Shown one piece after another: positions 17,703 through 26,918 of a stretch of 39,277 nt of DNA. The notes under the pieces are model-generated. The model saw nothing but the letters and a program-made list of their open reading frames with translations, had not been told where the DNA came from and ran no database searches. A program made the translations under genes and the position numbers. Every line of letters begins with the position of its first letter. Positions within the stretch are counted from its first letter, which is position 1. The stretch covers positions 1-39,277 of the forward strand of contig LVWS01000029.1 of NCBI GenBank assembly GCA_002083365.1, given 5' to 3'. This DNA comes from Nitrospira sp. SG-bin1. GTDB taxonomy: Bacteria > Nitrospirota > Nitrospiria > Nitrospirales > Nitrospiraceae.

Positions 17703-17719
17703 ATGGCACGAAAAGTGCA
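17703..17719 (+). promoter_or_regulatory. near-consensus sigma-54 promoter
   Basis: ATGGCACGAAAAGTGCA matches the sigma-54 consensus (YTGGCACGrNNNTTGCW) with the invariant GG (17705-17706) and GC (17717-17718) exactly ten bases apart and only two mismatches. It points toward the REC-HD-GYP gene starting at 17823. The rest of the 17365-17822 gap is AT-rich, with T-runs and A-runs that could hold activator sites, but shows no gene. Confidence 0.6.
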
Positions 17720-17822
17720 CATACATGCGAAGCTCCTGCGGTATTCAGATCAGCTATCATTACGCCGATAAAGAACAAACGAGACAATTCGCTCCGACAA
17801 TCCGAACCATATCATCCGACTC

Positions 17823-18965
17823 ATGGCGACACTGCTGGATCAAACCACCCATCAAGCCCTGCTCGATAATCGTAACATTCTGGTGGTTGACGACGAAGAG
17901 CCAATCCGCCGCCTGCTCGCCTATCTGCTTCAAACTCACGGATATCCCGTCGAATGCGCCGCTGATGCCCGAGAGGCCCGGCAAAAGCTGAACGATCAAC
18001 CCTTTGCCTTGATGCTGTGCGACGTCAACATGCCGGGAGAATCCGGCATGGACCTTGTGCGCCACATACTCCGGGAGCACCCTCACACGGCGGCGATCAT
18101 GGTGACTGGCCTCGACAGTTCGGTCCTCGCCAATGCGGCTCTGGACGTCGGTGCATTCGGCTACATCGTGAAGCCGTTCGAATCCAACGAAGTCCTCATC
18201 GACGTGGCAAACGCTCTCCGGCGCCGACGGCTTGAGATGGAAAATCGTCTCCATCGTGAACATTTGGAGGACATCGTCCGAACGAGAACGCTTGCGTTAC
18301 AGCAGGCATTGGACTGGCTCGAACGCACCGAAAAGGAATTGCGTCTGTCTCGTGAAGAAACCATTCAACGGCTCGCCATTGCCGCGGAGTTCCGTGATAA
18401 TGCGACCGCCCAACATATTCAGCGCATGAGCCACTACTGCGAATTGCTCGCGCGTAAGGCCGGCTTGTCGCCGGAGCGATGCGATTTGATCCGGACAGCC
18501 AGCCCCATGCACGACATCGGGAAGATCGGCACCCCGGATCATGTGTTGCTGAAACCCGGCAAGTTCACCCAGGAAGAATTCGGAGTGATCGCCCAGCACG
18601 CCGAGATCGGATACAAGATCCTCAGTGGATCGGATGCTGAGTTGCTGAAAGTCGCAGCCGTGATCGCCTACACCCATCATGAACGCTTCGACGGCACCGG
18701 CTATCCTCGGGGATTGCAAGGCGAAGCCATCCCGATCGAAGGCCGCATTGCCGCGATCGCCGACGCGTTCGATGCCCTGACCACTCAACGGGTCTACAAG
18801 CCGGCGTTCGAACTCACTCATGCCATCGAACTCATGCTCAAGCACCGGAGCGAGCATTTCGATCCATCGCTGCTGGATGTCTTCGTCGCATCGGCCGATG
18901 AAGTGGCCCGCATCCACGGGCAATACGCAGACCGCGTCAACTTCCACACTGTACGAGAACTGTAG
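17823..18965 (+). CDS. response regulator with HD-GYP domain (c-di-GMP phosphodiesterase)
   Basis: A 380-residue RpfG-like protein. The receiver domain has ILVVDDEEP and phospho-acceptor D67 in LMLCDVNMPG, followed by a coiled-coil linker (~130-190). The HD-GYP domain has the catalytic H230-D231 in SPMHDIGKIG, then HAEIGYKIL, YTHHERFDGTGYPRGL with the GYP signature near 297, and IAAIADAFDALTT. It should hydrolyse c-di-GMP to GMP in response to phosphorylation. No kinase is adjacent, so it is an orphan regulator. A sigma-54-type promoter ~100 bases upstream suggests control by an NtrC-family activator. Confidence 0.95.
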   Translation: MATLLDQTTHQALLDNRNILVVDDEEPIRRLLAYLLQTHGYPVECAADAREARQKLNDQPFALMLCDVNMPGESGMDLVRHILREHPHTAAIMVTGLDSSVLANAALDVGAFGYIVKPFESNEVLIDVANALRRRRLEMENRLHREHLEDIVRTRTLALQQALDWLERTEKELRLSREETIQRLAIAAEFRDNATAQHIQRMSHYCELLARKAGLSPERCDLIRTASPMHDIGKIGTPDHVLLKPGKFTQEEFGVIAQHAEIGYKILSGSDAELLKVAAVIAYTHHERFDGTGYPRGLQGEAIPIEGRIAAIADAFDALTTQRVYKPAFELTHAIELMLKHRSEHFDPSLLDVFVASADEVARIHGQYADRVNFHTVREL

Positions 18966-19109
18966 GTCCTTCTCCGCTCACCAGCATGCCGTTTGAATTG
19001 TCGGCAATTCGTTGACCGACTGTGGCGCCACCGATATACTTTTTCAACCTGCCGGAACACGTGATCTGCTCGCAACCAGCGGGGTCATAGCGAGAAGGGA
19101 TTGCCGAGT

Positions 19110-19616
19110 ATGACGAAAAAGTGGGCTGCGGTTCGCAAACGTCCCCGGAATCGGAACTGGATCGCCTACCTTTGCGAAGCCCTGGTTGCATCAGGGACCA
19201 TGCCGACCTGGGAAGCGGCGACCTACCTGACCGAGAACTTGTTCGGAGAAAAACCGAATCCACGTCTCCTCACACCTACCGACCCGCATGAGGTGACCGC
19301 ACAACTGCTCCACCGCCTCTACCAACCGATCATCGAAGCCGCTTCACGGGATGCCGCGGTTCCGTCCTGCTGTATGCTGCACCTCTTCACCGACATCAGT
19401 CTCACCGGCAATTCCGTCGTCCTCATCGTGTTGTTCCCCGGACACAATAGACGGCAACAGCTCTTGATGCTGGAAGCAACGAGGGCCTGGGACCTCGTAT
19501 TCCCGGATGCCGAGTCTTTTAATGCGTGGGCCGAGGAACGGTACAGACAACTCGTGAACGCTCTGCGTGGCGCGATGGTGGAATTAGAGGGTGATCTGCT
19601 GAAATCTGCCGTGTAG
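19110..19616 (+). CDS. hypothetical protein
   Basis: A 168-residue soluble protein of unknown function. It starts at ATG 19110 after GAGAAGGG; a TTG at 19101 is an alternative. The N-terminus is very basic (TKKWAAVRKRPRNRNW). The rest is mixed, with a hydrophobic strand (NSVVLIVLFPG) and aromatic-rich helices (WDLVFPDAESFNAWAEERYRQL). There is no signal peptide or membrane segment. It is codirectional with the HD-GYP gene but 144 bases away. No family recognised. Confidence 0.7.
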   Translation: MTKKWAAVRKRPRNRNWIAYLCEALVASGTMPTWEAATYLTENLFGEKPNPRLLTPTDPHEVTAQLLHRLYQPIIEAASRDAAVPSCCMLHLFTDISLTGNSVVLIVLFPGHNRRQQLLMLEATRAWDLVFPDAESFNAWAEERYRQLVNALRGAMVELEGDLLKSAV

Positions 19617-19845
19617 GCATCTTCTTATTGGAATCCCCACAACCATCCTGATGACCTGCCGCCAATTCAATCCACGCGTAGCGCCCGATCCTTGGCTCAG
19701 CAATCGACGATGGACCGTGTGTAGTTTGAAAACATCGTCAACGGGACTTATCGGTTGGTGAATTCACCCTATCAATAATGTGATTTAGGTTTTAGGGGAA
19801 GACAGACTGAAGAGACCTGCGCTGACAACCGATCTCGGCGACACC

Positions 19846-22800
19846 TCATTGAAGTTCGTAGTTGAGATTCGGCGAGAGCCACCGCTCGACCGTACGAAGA
19901 TCCATCCCCTTGCGGCGAGCGTAGTCTTCCACTTGGTCTTTGCCGATTTTTCCGACGGCAAAATACTTGGCGTCCGGGTGGGCGAAATAGAATCCGCTCA
20001 CCGACGCAGCCGGCAACATGGCAAAGCTTTCGGTCAATGTAATGCCGGTATTCTTCTCCACTGCCAAGAGATCAAACAGCAGCCGTTTCTCCGTATGGTC
20101 CGGACAGGCGGGATAGCCCGGCGCTGGACGGATGCCGCGGTATCGCTCACGGATCAGATCGTCATTCGAGAGTTGTTCGTTCTTGCCGTACCCCCACTCC
20201 TGCCTGACTTTCTTATGGAGAAACTCCGCGAAGGCTTCGGCCAGCCGGTCGGCGAGCGCTTTGGCCATGATGGAATTATAGTCATCATGATCTTTATCAA
20301 ACCGCTTGCAGAGCTCGTCCACCCCGATACCGGCCGTGACGGCGAAGGCGCCGATGTAATCCTCCCGACGTGAATCTTTCGGAGCGACATAATCGGCCAA
20401 GGAGAGATTCGGCTGTCCGGCCGGCTTCTCCGATTGCTGCCGAAGATGATGGATCGTCGTAAGTACGGTCTTCCGAGATGTATCTGCATAGAGTTCGATA
20501 TCGTCTCCGAGGCTTGCCGCAGGGGAAAATCCATAGACCCCATTGGCCTTGAGTAATCGTTTCTGGACGATCTCATCCAAGAGACGTCGGGCGTCGTCAT
20601 AGAGTTCCTTGGCCTTGGATCCCACAATGGGATCATCAAAGATGGTCGGATAGCGCCCCCGTAATTCCCAGGTATGGAAAAAAGGCGACCAATCAACGTA
20701 GGGAACCAGCTCGACCAACGATTGATCCTCGATCGTTCGAACCCCCAGTGCAGATGGTGTCGGAATATCGACCTTGCTCCAGTCGGACACGAGCCGATTG
20801 GCTCGCGCTTGCGTGATCGAGAGCAGCGGTTTGGCGCCGCGGTCCTGGTGGGACTGCCTCATCCGCTCATAGTCGTCTCTCACTTGCTTGACAAAGCCCT
20901 GTTTCTGCGTTTGACTGACCAGGCTTCCCACAACACCGACCGCACGCGAGGCATCAAGCACGTGGACCACACCCGGCTCATAGGAGGGCGCGATTTTGAT
21001 CGCCGTATGGGCCTTGCTGGTGGTCGCACCGCCGATCAGAAGGGGGACATCGAACCCCTCGCGCATCATTTCCTTCGCCACATGGACCATCTCGTCGAGT
21101 GAAGGTGTGATGAGTCCGCTTAGGCCGATGATGTTGGCTTTGCTCTCTCGGGCCGCGGCAAGGATCTTTTCGCAGGGCACCATGACGCCGAGATCGACGA
21201 CTTCATAGTTGTTGCAACCGAGCACGACACCGACGATATTTTTTCCGATGTCGTGCACGTCGCCCTTGACCGTCGCCAGCAAGATCTTTCCCTGTGATTG
21301 GAAATTGCCGGACCGCTTCTTCTCTTCTTCCATGAAGGGCATGAGGTAGGCCACGGCCTTCTTCATCACGCGAGCGCTTTTGACCACCTGCGGCAAGAAC
21401 ATCTTGCCGGATCCGAAAAGGTCCCCGACAATGTTCATCCCCGCCATCAGCGGTCCTTCGATCACCTCCAATGGCTTGGCGTATTTCTGCCGTGCCTCCT
21501 CGGTATCCTGGTCGATATAGTCGGTAATACCCTTGACGAGCGCATGGGAGAGCCGCTCCTCAACCGTGCCCTTACGCCACTCATCGTCCCTGGCAACCGC
21601 CTTTCCTTTCGCCTTGACCGTTTCAGCGAAATTCACCAATCGCTCGGTCGCATCGGGCCTCCGATTGAGCAACACATCTTCTACGAGTCCGAGCAAGTCC
21701 TTGGGAATCTCTTCGTACACCGCCAATTGCCCCGCATTGACGATGCCCATATCTAAGCCGGCCTGGATGGCGTGATAGAGAAACGCCGCATGCATCGCCT
21801 CTCGAACGACGTTGTTGCCGCGAAACGAAAAGGAGATGTTGCTGATCCCACCGCTGACCTTCACACCAGGTAGATTTTTCTTGATCCAGTGCGTCGCCTC
21901 GATGAAGTTGACCGCGTAGTTGTTGTGCTCTTCAATCCCGGTCGCCACCGTCAGAACGTTCGGATCGAAGATGATGTCTTGCGGAGGAAACCCGATCTGC
22001 GCCGTCAGAATTTTATAGGAACGTGCGCAGATCTCCTTCTTCCGTTCCAGCGTGTCGGCCTGCCCTTTCTCGTCGAAAGCCATGACCACCACCGCCGCAC
22101 CGTATCGACGAATGAGCGAGGCCTGGTCGATGAATTTCTGTTCGCCTTCTTTCAAGCTGATACTGTTGACGACAGCCTTGCCTTGGATATTCTTCAGGCC
22201 GGTCTCCAACACCTCCCACTTGGAGCTGTCGACCATAATAGGCACTTTACAGATATCCGGTTCCGAAGCGACCAGACGAAGGAACCTCTCCATGGCCGTC
22301 TTGGAGTCGAGCAGGCCCTCGTCCATGTTGACATCAACAATCTGGGCGCCGCCCTCCACTTGTTGACGCGCCACCAACAGAGCTGCTTCGTAATCTCCCG
22401 CCAAAATCAGTTTGGCGAAGGCCGGTGAACCGGTCACGTTCGTTCGTTCGCCGATATTGACGAAGTTCGAGTCGGGTCGAATGGTAACGGCTTCAAGACC
22501 GCTCAATCTGGTGTAGGGCTCGACCTTTGCACGAACATGTGGCTTCACATCCCGCACGGCTTCGGCAATGTGCTTGATATGGGCCGGCGTCGTCCCACAG
22601 CAACCTCCGACGATATTCAGCCATCCGTTTTCCGCCCATTCACGGAGTTGAGGCGCCAACGTCTCCGGCGTTTCGGGAAATCCAGTCGGCAACAATGGAT
22701 TCGGTAAGCCGGCATTGGGATGAGCACTGATGTAGACCGGCGCGATGTGTGACAATTCTTCGATCAACGGACGCATTTCTTTCGGGCCGAGCGCACAGTT

Positions 22801-23544
22801 CATCCCCACGCTCAACAATGGCACATGAGAGATGGAATTCCAGAAGGCTTCAACCGTCTGTCCGGTCACCCCACGATTGCTGCCTGCCTGAATGAAGGTG
22901 ACCGACGCCATAATGGGAACCCGACGCGCCCCGGACGCGAACGCCTGCTGAATCGCGAAGAACGCGGCCTTCGCATTCAAGGTGTCGAAGATGGTTTCCA
23001 CGAGTAGAAGATCGACGCCGCCGTCGAGCAGGCCTCGCACTTGCTCGCCATAGGCAATCACCAGCTCGTCATAGGTCGTCCCGCGCGCGGCCGGATTGTT
23101 GACATCAGTGGATATCGATGAGGTCTTGGTCGTCGGACCGATTGCCCCGGCGACGAAACACCGCCGCCCCGGCTGCGACTGCCGGACCGCCGCCACGGCC
23201 CGCATGGCACATTCCGCCCCGGCCTTCGATAATTCATAACCCAGCGTCTCCATGTGGTAATCAGCCAGTGAGATCGCCTGTGAGTTGAACGTGTTCGTCT
23301 CAATGATGTCCGCGCCCGCTTCCAGATATTGGCGATGAATCTCTTCAATGATTCCCGGCTGCGTGACATTCAACAGATCATTATGACCTTTGAGATCCTT
23401 CGTCCAATCCTTGAACCGCTCTCCTCGAAAGGCGCTCTCGTCCAGCTTGCGCTGCTGAATCATCGTCCCCATAGCGCCGTCGAGGATGAGAAGGCGCTCA
23501 TGAAGAAGCTGCTCAATACTGCTATTCGTGTCGGCACTCGCCAT
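19846..23544 (-). CDS. metH: cobalamin-dependent methionine synthase
   Basis: A full-length 1232-residue four-module enzyme that transfers a methyl group from 5-methyl-tetrahydrofolate via methylcobalamin to homocysteine. The homocysteine domain (1-~330) has zinc cysteines in NCALG and GGCCGTTP. The pterin domain (~345-640) has NFVNIGERTNVTGS. The B12 domain (~660-890) has DVHDIGKN, whose His is the lower cobalt ligand. The C-terminal activation domain (to 1232) has GIRPAPGYPACPDH and binds SAM. Length and domain order match E. coli MetH. It implies cobalamin use by this cell. Gene is transcribed alone; the 188-base upstream region shows a small hairpin but no recognisable cobalamin or SAM riboswitch. 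Confidence 0.98.
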   Translation of the reverse strand: MASADTNSSIEQLLHERLLILDGAMGTMIQQRKLDESAFRGERFKDWTKDLKGHNDLLNVTQPGIIEEIHRQYLEAGADIIETNTFNSQAISLADYHMETLGYELSKAGAECAMRAVAAVRQSQPGRRCFVAGAIGPTTKTSSISTDVNNPAARGTTYDELVIAYGEQVRGLLDGGVDLLLVETIFDTLNAKAAFFAIQQAFASGARRVPIMASVTFIQAGSNRGVTGQTVEAFWNSISHVPLLSVGMNCALGPKEMRPLIEELSHIAPVYISAHPNAGLPNPLLPTGFPETPETLAPQLREWAENGWLNIVGGCCGTTPAHIKHIAEAVRDVKPHVRAKVEPYTRLSGLEAVTIRPDSNFVNIGERTNVTGSPAFAKLILAGDYEAALLVARQQVEGGAQIVDVNMDEGLLDSKTAMERFLRLVASEPDICKVPIMVDSSKWEVLETGLKNIQGKAVVNSISLKEGEQKFIDQASLIRRYGAAVVVMAFDEKGQADTLERKKEICARSYKILTAQIGFPPQDIIFDPNVLTVATGIEEHNNYAVNFIEATHWIKKNLPGVKVSGGISNISFSFRGNNVVREAMHAAFLYHAIQAGLDMGIVNAGQLAVYEEIPKDLLGLVEDVLLNRRPDATERLVNFAETVKAKGKAVARDDEWRKGTVEERLSHALVKGITDYIDQDTEEARQKYAKPLEVIEGPLMAGMNIVGDLFGSGKMFLPQVVKSARVMKKAVAYLMPFMEEEKKRSGNFQSQGKILLATVKGDVHDIGKNIVGVVLGCNNYEVVDLGVMVPCEKILAAARESKANIIGLSGLITPSLDEMVHVAKEMMREGFDVPLLIGGATTSKAHTAIKIAPSYEPGVVHVLDASRAVGVVGSLVSQTQKQGFVKQVRDDYERMRQSHQDRGAKPLLSITQARANRLVSDWSKVDIPTPSALGVRTIEDQSLVELVPYVDWSPFFHTWELRGRYPTIFDDPIVGSKAKELYDDARRLLDEIVQKRLLKANGVYGFSPAASLGDDIELYADTSRKTVLTTIHHLRQQSEKPAGQPNLSLADYVAPKDSRREDYIGAFAVTAGIGVDELCKRFDKDHDDYNSIMAKALADRLAEAFAEFLHKKVRQEWGYGKNEQLSNDDLIRERYRGIRPAPGYPACPDHTEKRLLFDLLAVEKNTGITLTESFAMLPAASVSGFYFAHPDAKYFAVGKIGKDQVEDYARRKGMDLRTVERWLSPNLNYELQ

Positions 23545-23552
23545 TGAAAAAC

Positions 23553-23570
23553 CCTTTCCTTCACGAAAGG
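23553..23570 (-). promoter_or_regulatory. hairpin enclosing the metH Shine-Dalgarno
   Basis: On the metH strand, CCTTTC-GTGAAG-GAAAGG forms a 6-bp stem. Its 3' arm plus the next G (GGAAAGGG) is the apparent ribosome binding site, about eight bases before the ATG and followed by TTTTT. Folding would hide the site, so translational control is possible. The rest of the leader shows no known riboswitch. Confidence 0.35.
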
Positions 23571-23751
23571 ATATCGCATGTGATCCTAACTGGTGCCGAT
23601 CAATTCTCGCAAGGCCTTTCGTAAGTAACCGCCTGGCACAAGGGTTGATCGCAAATTATTTCTCGCGCCTCCCCTGGCAAACTGGTTTTTCACTTAGTAC
23701 GATGAATTCGTTTTTTATATTGCATTGAGAGCACATTTCTTGGAGGTGACT

Positions 23752-24543
23752 ATGGTCTCTCGACGCGCTCGGCCGCCTAGACCATGTGAGCCCACGCTGA
23801 AAGCCATTGCCATGTTCCTCACCAGCTCCGACTCCCGTTGGTGGCTCATCGTTCTCAACGTACCGATGTTGCTCATGTGCCCCATCGCGGAGCTCGACGC
23901 GGCCGAAGCAGAGGAGTCCGCTGAACCCCTGCCAAAGGAATGGTACGTGAGCGGATTTCTCATGCGCAGTTACCCGATCGGCGGCACGCTCGAATTCGAC
24001 GGCGACAAGATCCCAGACGCGAGGTTTGACGGCGCGACAGGGGGAGGTCTCAAGATAGGTGTCTTCCCCTCATCCAAGTCTATTTTTGGGGCAGAAATTG
24101 AGGCATCCGGTCATGGGGGATCAATCACGGCACCGCAAACGATGGCAGGCAACACGGTACGCTCCGCTCGACTGGACACGACCCTGTTCAATTTCGTGGT
24201 CAATGCCCTCGCTCGATACCCGGGCGACTTCATTCAGCCCTACGCAGGTGTCGGCCTAGGGCTCTCCATCTTGGGGACGGACGGCCACACGCAAAGTTCC
24301 GCCGGCATTCGCGAACCCGACTCATTGCTTGGGCTGACCGTGCAAGGCATCCTTGGAGTACAACTCATTGTCACAAACCATCTCTTCGGGTTCGCGGAAT
24401 ACAAACCTGCGCTGTTGTTCGGAAAAGAAGGTGACGGGTGTGGGTCAGGCAAGTACCGCAGAACAAGCTGTACGCCGCGTCCGACCCATAGCCTCAACTC
24501 TCAATCCCATTACGTGGCAGCCGGAATCGGCTTTCGTTTCTGA
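23752..24543 (+). CDS. outer-membrane beta-barrel protein
   Basis: A 263-residue protein starting at ATG 23752 behind TTGGAGGTGACT. It has an N-terminal hydrophobic region (WWLIVLNVPMLLMCPI) acting as a long signal sequence. The mature part has alternating amphipathic strands (KIGVFPSSKSIFGAEIEAS, FIQPYAGVGLGLSILG, HYVAAGIGFRF) and a terminal Phe, typical of OmpA/OmpX-like eight-stranded barrels. FIQPYAGVGLG is a common phrase in such porin-like proteins. A Cys pair near residues 230-245 (GDGCGSGKYRRTSC) sits in a probable loop. No partner gene is adjacent. Function beyond being an outer-membrane protein is unknown. Confidence 0.8.
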   Translation: MVSRRARPPRPCEPTLKAIAMFLTSSDSRWWLIVLNVPMLLMCPIAELDAAEAEESAEPLPKEWYVSGFLMRSYPIGGTLEFDGDKIPDARFDGATGGGLKIGVFPSSKSIFGAEIEASGHGGSITAPQTMAGNTVRSARLDTTLFNFVVNALARYPGDFIQPYAGVGLGLSILGTDGHTQSSAGIREPDSLLGLTVQGILGVQLIVTNHLFGFAEYKPALLFGKEGDGCGSGKYRRTSCTPRPTHSLNSQSHYVAAGIGFRF

Positions 24544-24683
24544 CCTCTGAAATGAAACTCCGTCGCTCATGGCGGTCGCGTCTCACCAAAAGAGTGCTGC
24601 CCGCCGAGTTCGTCACAGGACAGAAGAGGGACGATGAAGTCATGATCAGCACATGACAACTGATGAACTGAGAGAAGGGACAT

Positions 24684-24716
24684 ATCCTGGCCATGAGCCA
24701 TGGCATCGACCAGGAT
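24684..24716. repeat. nested inverted repeat in intergenic gap
   Basis: ATCCTGG (24684-24690) and CCAGGAT (24710-24716) enclose a second pair, CCATG/CATGG (24691-24703). The structure lies in the 330-base gap 24544-24873, where no gene is convincing. It could be the 3' hairpin of the barrel gene; there is no T-tract. Confidence 0.35.
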
Positions 24717-24873
24717 AGAAGCATTGATCAATGCGTTCGATCGGACTCATCAGAAGCTGGAAATCATCATGGCGACTGCTCCTCAAAGGGATGCGCACCC
24801 GCCGGCGGTTGATAGCTGACCGTCCAGACTACAAATTGACAGCCTTCAGCCGATCCACTTACCATGGAATGCC

Positions 24874-25656
24874 ATGTTGATTGCTCATCTTGCGTCGAGA
24901 GTTTTTGTGGCACTATCCGTTCTTGGAATCCCTGTCGCCCTTCCAGGGCACTCTCATGGAACGCCCTATTTCGAAGATGGTTTCTTAGGACTTTCCCAGC
25001 AAGAGCTACACGACAAACTCGGCATGCCGCAGGCGGTGCGGGACCGGAAATCGGCCTTGCGAGTCTTCACGTATTATCCGATCACCGATTGGGCGAAGTA
25101 CTTCAGCAAGCTGGTGTCCCCTGAAAACGGAGAGGATGTGTATACCTTTCAACGTGAAGGCGTCGATGTCCGCTATTCCTTCAGTTATGCGGTCGATCCG
25201 AATGATCACAATGAGGGCAGACTGTTGACCGTACGGTTGGTGGACATCGAATTTTCCCCCGCAGTGCCGATGAGTCGACTTCCGAGCTTGATTCCAGAGT
25301 TTCGTCCTTCCAATGAGCCGAGCAGTCCCAGCTTTCGATCCAACATATGGATACTGCTGTTCAAAGGACTGCCTTCGCCGGATGCTCGTTTCATCGTGAG
25401 AGAGCACGGAAAAGATCAGCTAGATTGGACGCTCAGCTACCAACTCTTCTCGATGCAGGGACTTCCTGATCGCTTGACGGGCGAGGCATTGATAGACCGT
25501 GTGGAAATCAGCACGCAGAGCCTACAGTTAGTGACGCTCCGACAGCGGCACACTCACGAACGAATTGCGAATCCCTACTCCGACCGATTCGACAAGCAAT
25601 CTGATCCTCCAAAGTCACCATCCAAATCGATACCGATTCCCAAGTACGCCGAATAA
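24874..25656 (+). CDS. hypothetical exported protein
   Basis: A 260-residue protein with a signal peptide (LIAHLASRVFVALSVLGIPVALPGHSHG). The mature N-terminus (GFLGLSQQELHDKLGMPQAV... ALRVFTYYP) resembles the start of SmpA/OmlA-like small domains that bind other envelope proteins, but the rest does not match a family I know. The C-terminus is proline- and serine-rich (DPPKSPSKSIPIPKY). ATG 24874 is preceded only by a weak GGAAT. Likely periplasmic; its role is unknown. Confidence 0.65.
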   Translation: MLIAHLASRVFVALSVLGIPVALPGHSHGTPYFEDGFLGLSQQELHDKLGMPQAVRDRKSALRVFTYYPITDWAKYFSKLVSPENGEDVYTFQREGVDVRYSFSYAVDPNDHNEGRLLTVRLVDIEFSPAVPMSRLPSLIPEFRPSNEPSSPSFRSNIWILLFKGLPSPDARFIVREHGKDQLDWTLSYQLFSMQGLPDRLTGEALIDRVEISTQSLQLVTLRQRHTHERIANPYSDRFDKQSDPPKSPSKSIPIPKYAE

Positions 25657-25685
25657 CCGGCAGGGACACGCGGGAAGAGAAGCGC

Positions 25686-26258
25686 TTACCGAGGAACTTG
25701 CTGAAGCCGATCTCGCTGAGTCTGCCCAGAAGCAGCTGCCTTTTTCTTCATGGTATCCATTGGACCACTATCACTCACATAGATCAGCAGAGGAGCGCCG
25801 ATTCCGAGCACGATGAGGAGGCAAAATCCCAACATTCTGGTGAGTTGGCTCTTACTGAGGTACATCATCAACAATAAGACCACGGCCGCCGCACCGGCAT
25901 AGGTCACAATCTTAGATTGGGCTGGAGTCAGACCATCCATATCGAAGTGAAACGACGGCATGATCGCCCCAAAATTCTTTATCTGACCCTTAATCTTCTG
26001 TTGTATCGACTGCATCACCGAAGGTGACTTCGAAACGGAATCTGGTTGCTCATGCGTCTTCACTTTCGCGCGGTACTTTTCAGGAATCGTTTCCGCGGAA
26101 TCCGTATAGACAAGATTTCCTCGATCGTCGACATAGGAATAGATCGTCGCGGCCCAGACCCGCGCACCAATTCCCAGTCCGAGTATGCTGCACAGGCAGA
26201 TCAGTATGATGAAAGGTTGAGGTTTTGCAACCATCTTACTGTCCAGTTTTGCAACCAT
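25686..26258 (-). CDS. DUF4124-like envelope protein
   Basis: A 190-residue protein with an N-terminal hydrophobic segment (PFIILICLCSILGLGIGARVWA), then the DUF4124 pattern ATIYSYVDDRGNLVYTD, seen in many proteobacterial and Nitrospira envelope proteins. Around residues 118-160 two hydrophobic helices (TYAGAAAVVLLLMMYL, MLGFCLLIVLGIGAPLLIYV) suggest membrane anchoring. A 24-base tandem duplication has copied the start region (MVAKLDSK-MVAK), so either ATG 26258 or ATG 26234 may be used. It converges on the hypothetical gene ending at 25656. Function unknown. Confidence 0.75.
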   Translation of the reverse strand: MVAKLDSKMVAKPQPFIILICLCSILGLGIGARVWAATIYSYVDDRGNLVYTDSAETIPEKYRAKVKTHEQPDSVSKSPSVMQSIQQKIKGQIKNFGAIMPSFHFDMDGLTPAQSKIVTYAGAAAVVLLLMMYLSKSQLTRMLGFCLLIVLGIGAPLLIYVSDSGPMDTMKKKAAASGQTQRDRLQQVPR

Positions 26259-26270
26259 CTTACTGTCCAG
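26223..26270. repeat. 24-bp perfect tandem duplication at a start codon
   Basis: Two identical 24-base units (26223-26246 and 26247-26270) lie head to tail. Each carries, on the minus strand, the start codon of the DUF4124-like gene and the same GGACAGTAAG before it. The unit is exactly eight codons, so both starts are in frame. Confidence 0.95.
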
Positions 26271-26412
26271 TTGGCAATCATTGACTTCTCTGATCAGGAC
26301 GGCTGGAATAAGTATAGCGCTTCCCCTATCACGATGAATTGTTTAGGGATTCGAATGCATCGCTTGACCTCGAGCTGAACACGCTGCTAGCATTTCAGCA
26401 TTCTTGCCTTCT

Positions 26413-26853
26413 ATGACTATCGAATCTCAACCTCTCGCCTTCGATCCCAACGCTGAGGAACCATCGTTCATTCGCCGCCGCCCCGTCAGGATCATCATCT
26501 ATATCGGGCTTGCGCTGTTTCTCCTCATGGCGGTGGTATGGCCGATAATCGTTCAGCTTGGCGATCCGGATTTTCAGAAGCACATCGAACAACATCGCGT
26601 CATGGTGGGGATGACCAAGGAACAGGTCCTGCAATCGTGGGGCGGGCCGCAGACGATCAATACGACCTTCACAAAAGATGGAATCCGGCAAGAAGAGTGG
26701 ATTTTCGAAGACTGGGAAAGTCCCGCGGTCGTTCGTCATCGTTACCTTTATTTCGAGGAAGGAATCCTGAGGGGAGGATGGTACGAAGGATCGCGTGAAC
26801 GCCGCTCCCGTGATTTCCCCGCAGAGAAACCGCATCCGAAGATTCAGCCGTAA
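26413..26853 (+). CDS. membrane-anchored BamE/SmpA-like protein
   Basis: A 146-residue protein. The N-terminus is cytoplasmic with RRRPVR, followed by one transmembrane helix (IIIYIGLALFLLMAVVWPIIV, ~32-52). A periplasmic domain then shows VMVGMTKEQVLQSWGGPQTIN and later RYLYFEEGILRGG. The 'GMTKEQVLxxWGxP' phrase is the start of the SmpA/BamE-like fold, which binds envelope proteins and in BamE supports outer-membrane protein assembly. It lacks the lipoprotein Cys, so it is not BamE itself. ATG 26413 chosen; a TTG lies three codons upstream. Confidence 0.75.
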   Translation: MTIESQPLAFDPNAEEPSFIRRRPVRIIIYIGLALFLLMAVVWPIIVQLGDPDFQKHIEQHRVMVGMTKEQVLQSWGGPQTINTTFTKDGIRQEEWIFEDWESPAVVRHRYLYFEEGILRGGWYEGSRERRSRDFPAEKPHPKIQP

Positions 26854-26918
26854 CACCGAAGCCACACGGCCGTCGGAAATCACGGAAGCGATGGCCGCCG
26901 TTCAACGCAAGTATGAAG

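Noticed and set aside
23545..23720. cobalamin, SAM or SAH riboswitch before metH
   Set aside because: I looked for the conserved cobalamin-box, SAM and SAH core sequences and saw none. The stretch is also short for a cobalamin riboswitch.
24494..24724. 76-residue minus-strand ORF in the 24.5 kb gap
   Set aside because: Overlaps the end of the barrel gene and has no recognisable motif or ribosome site.
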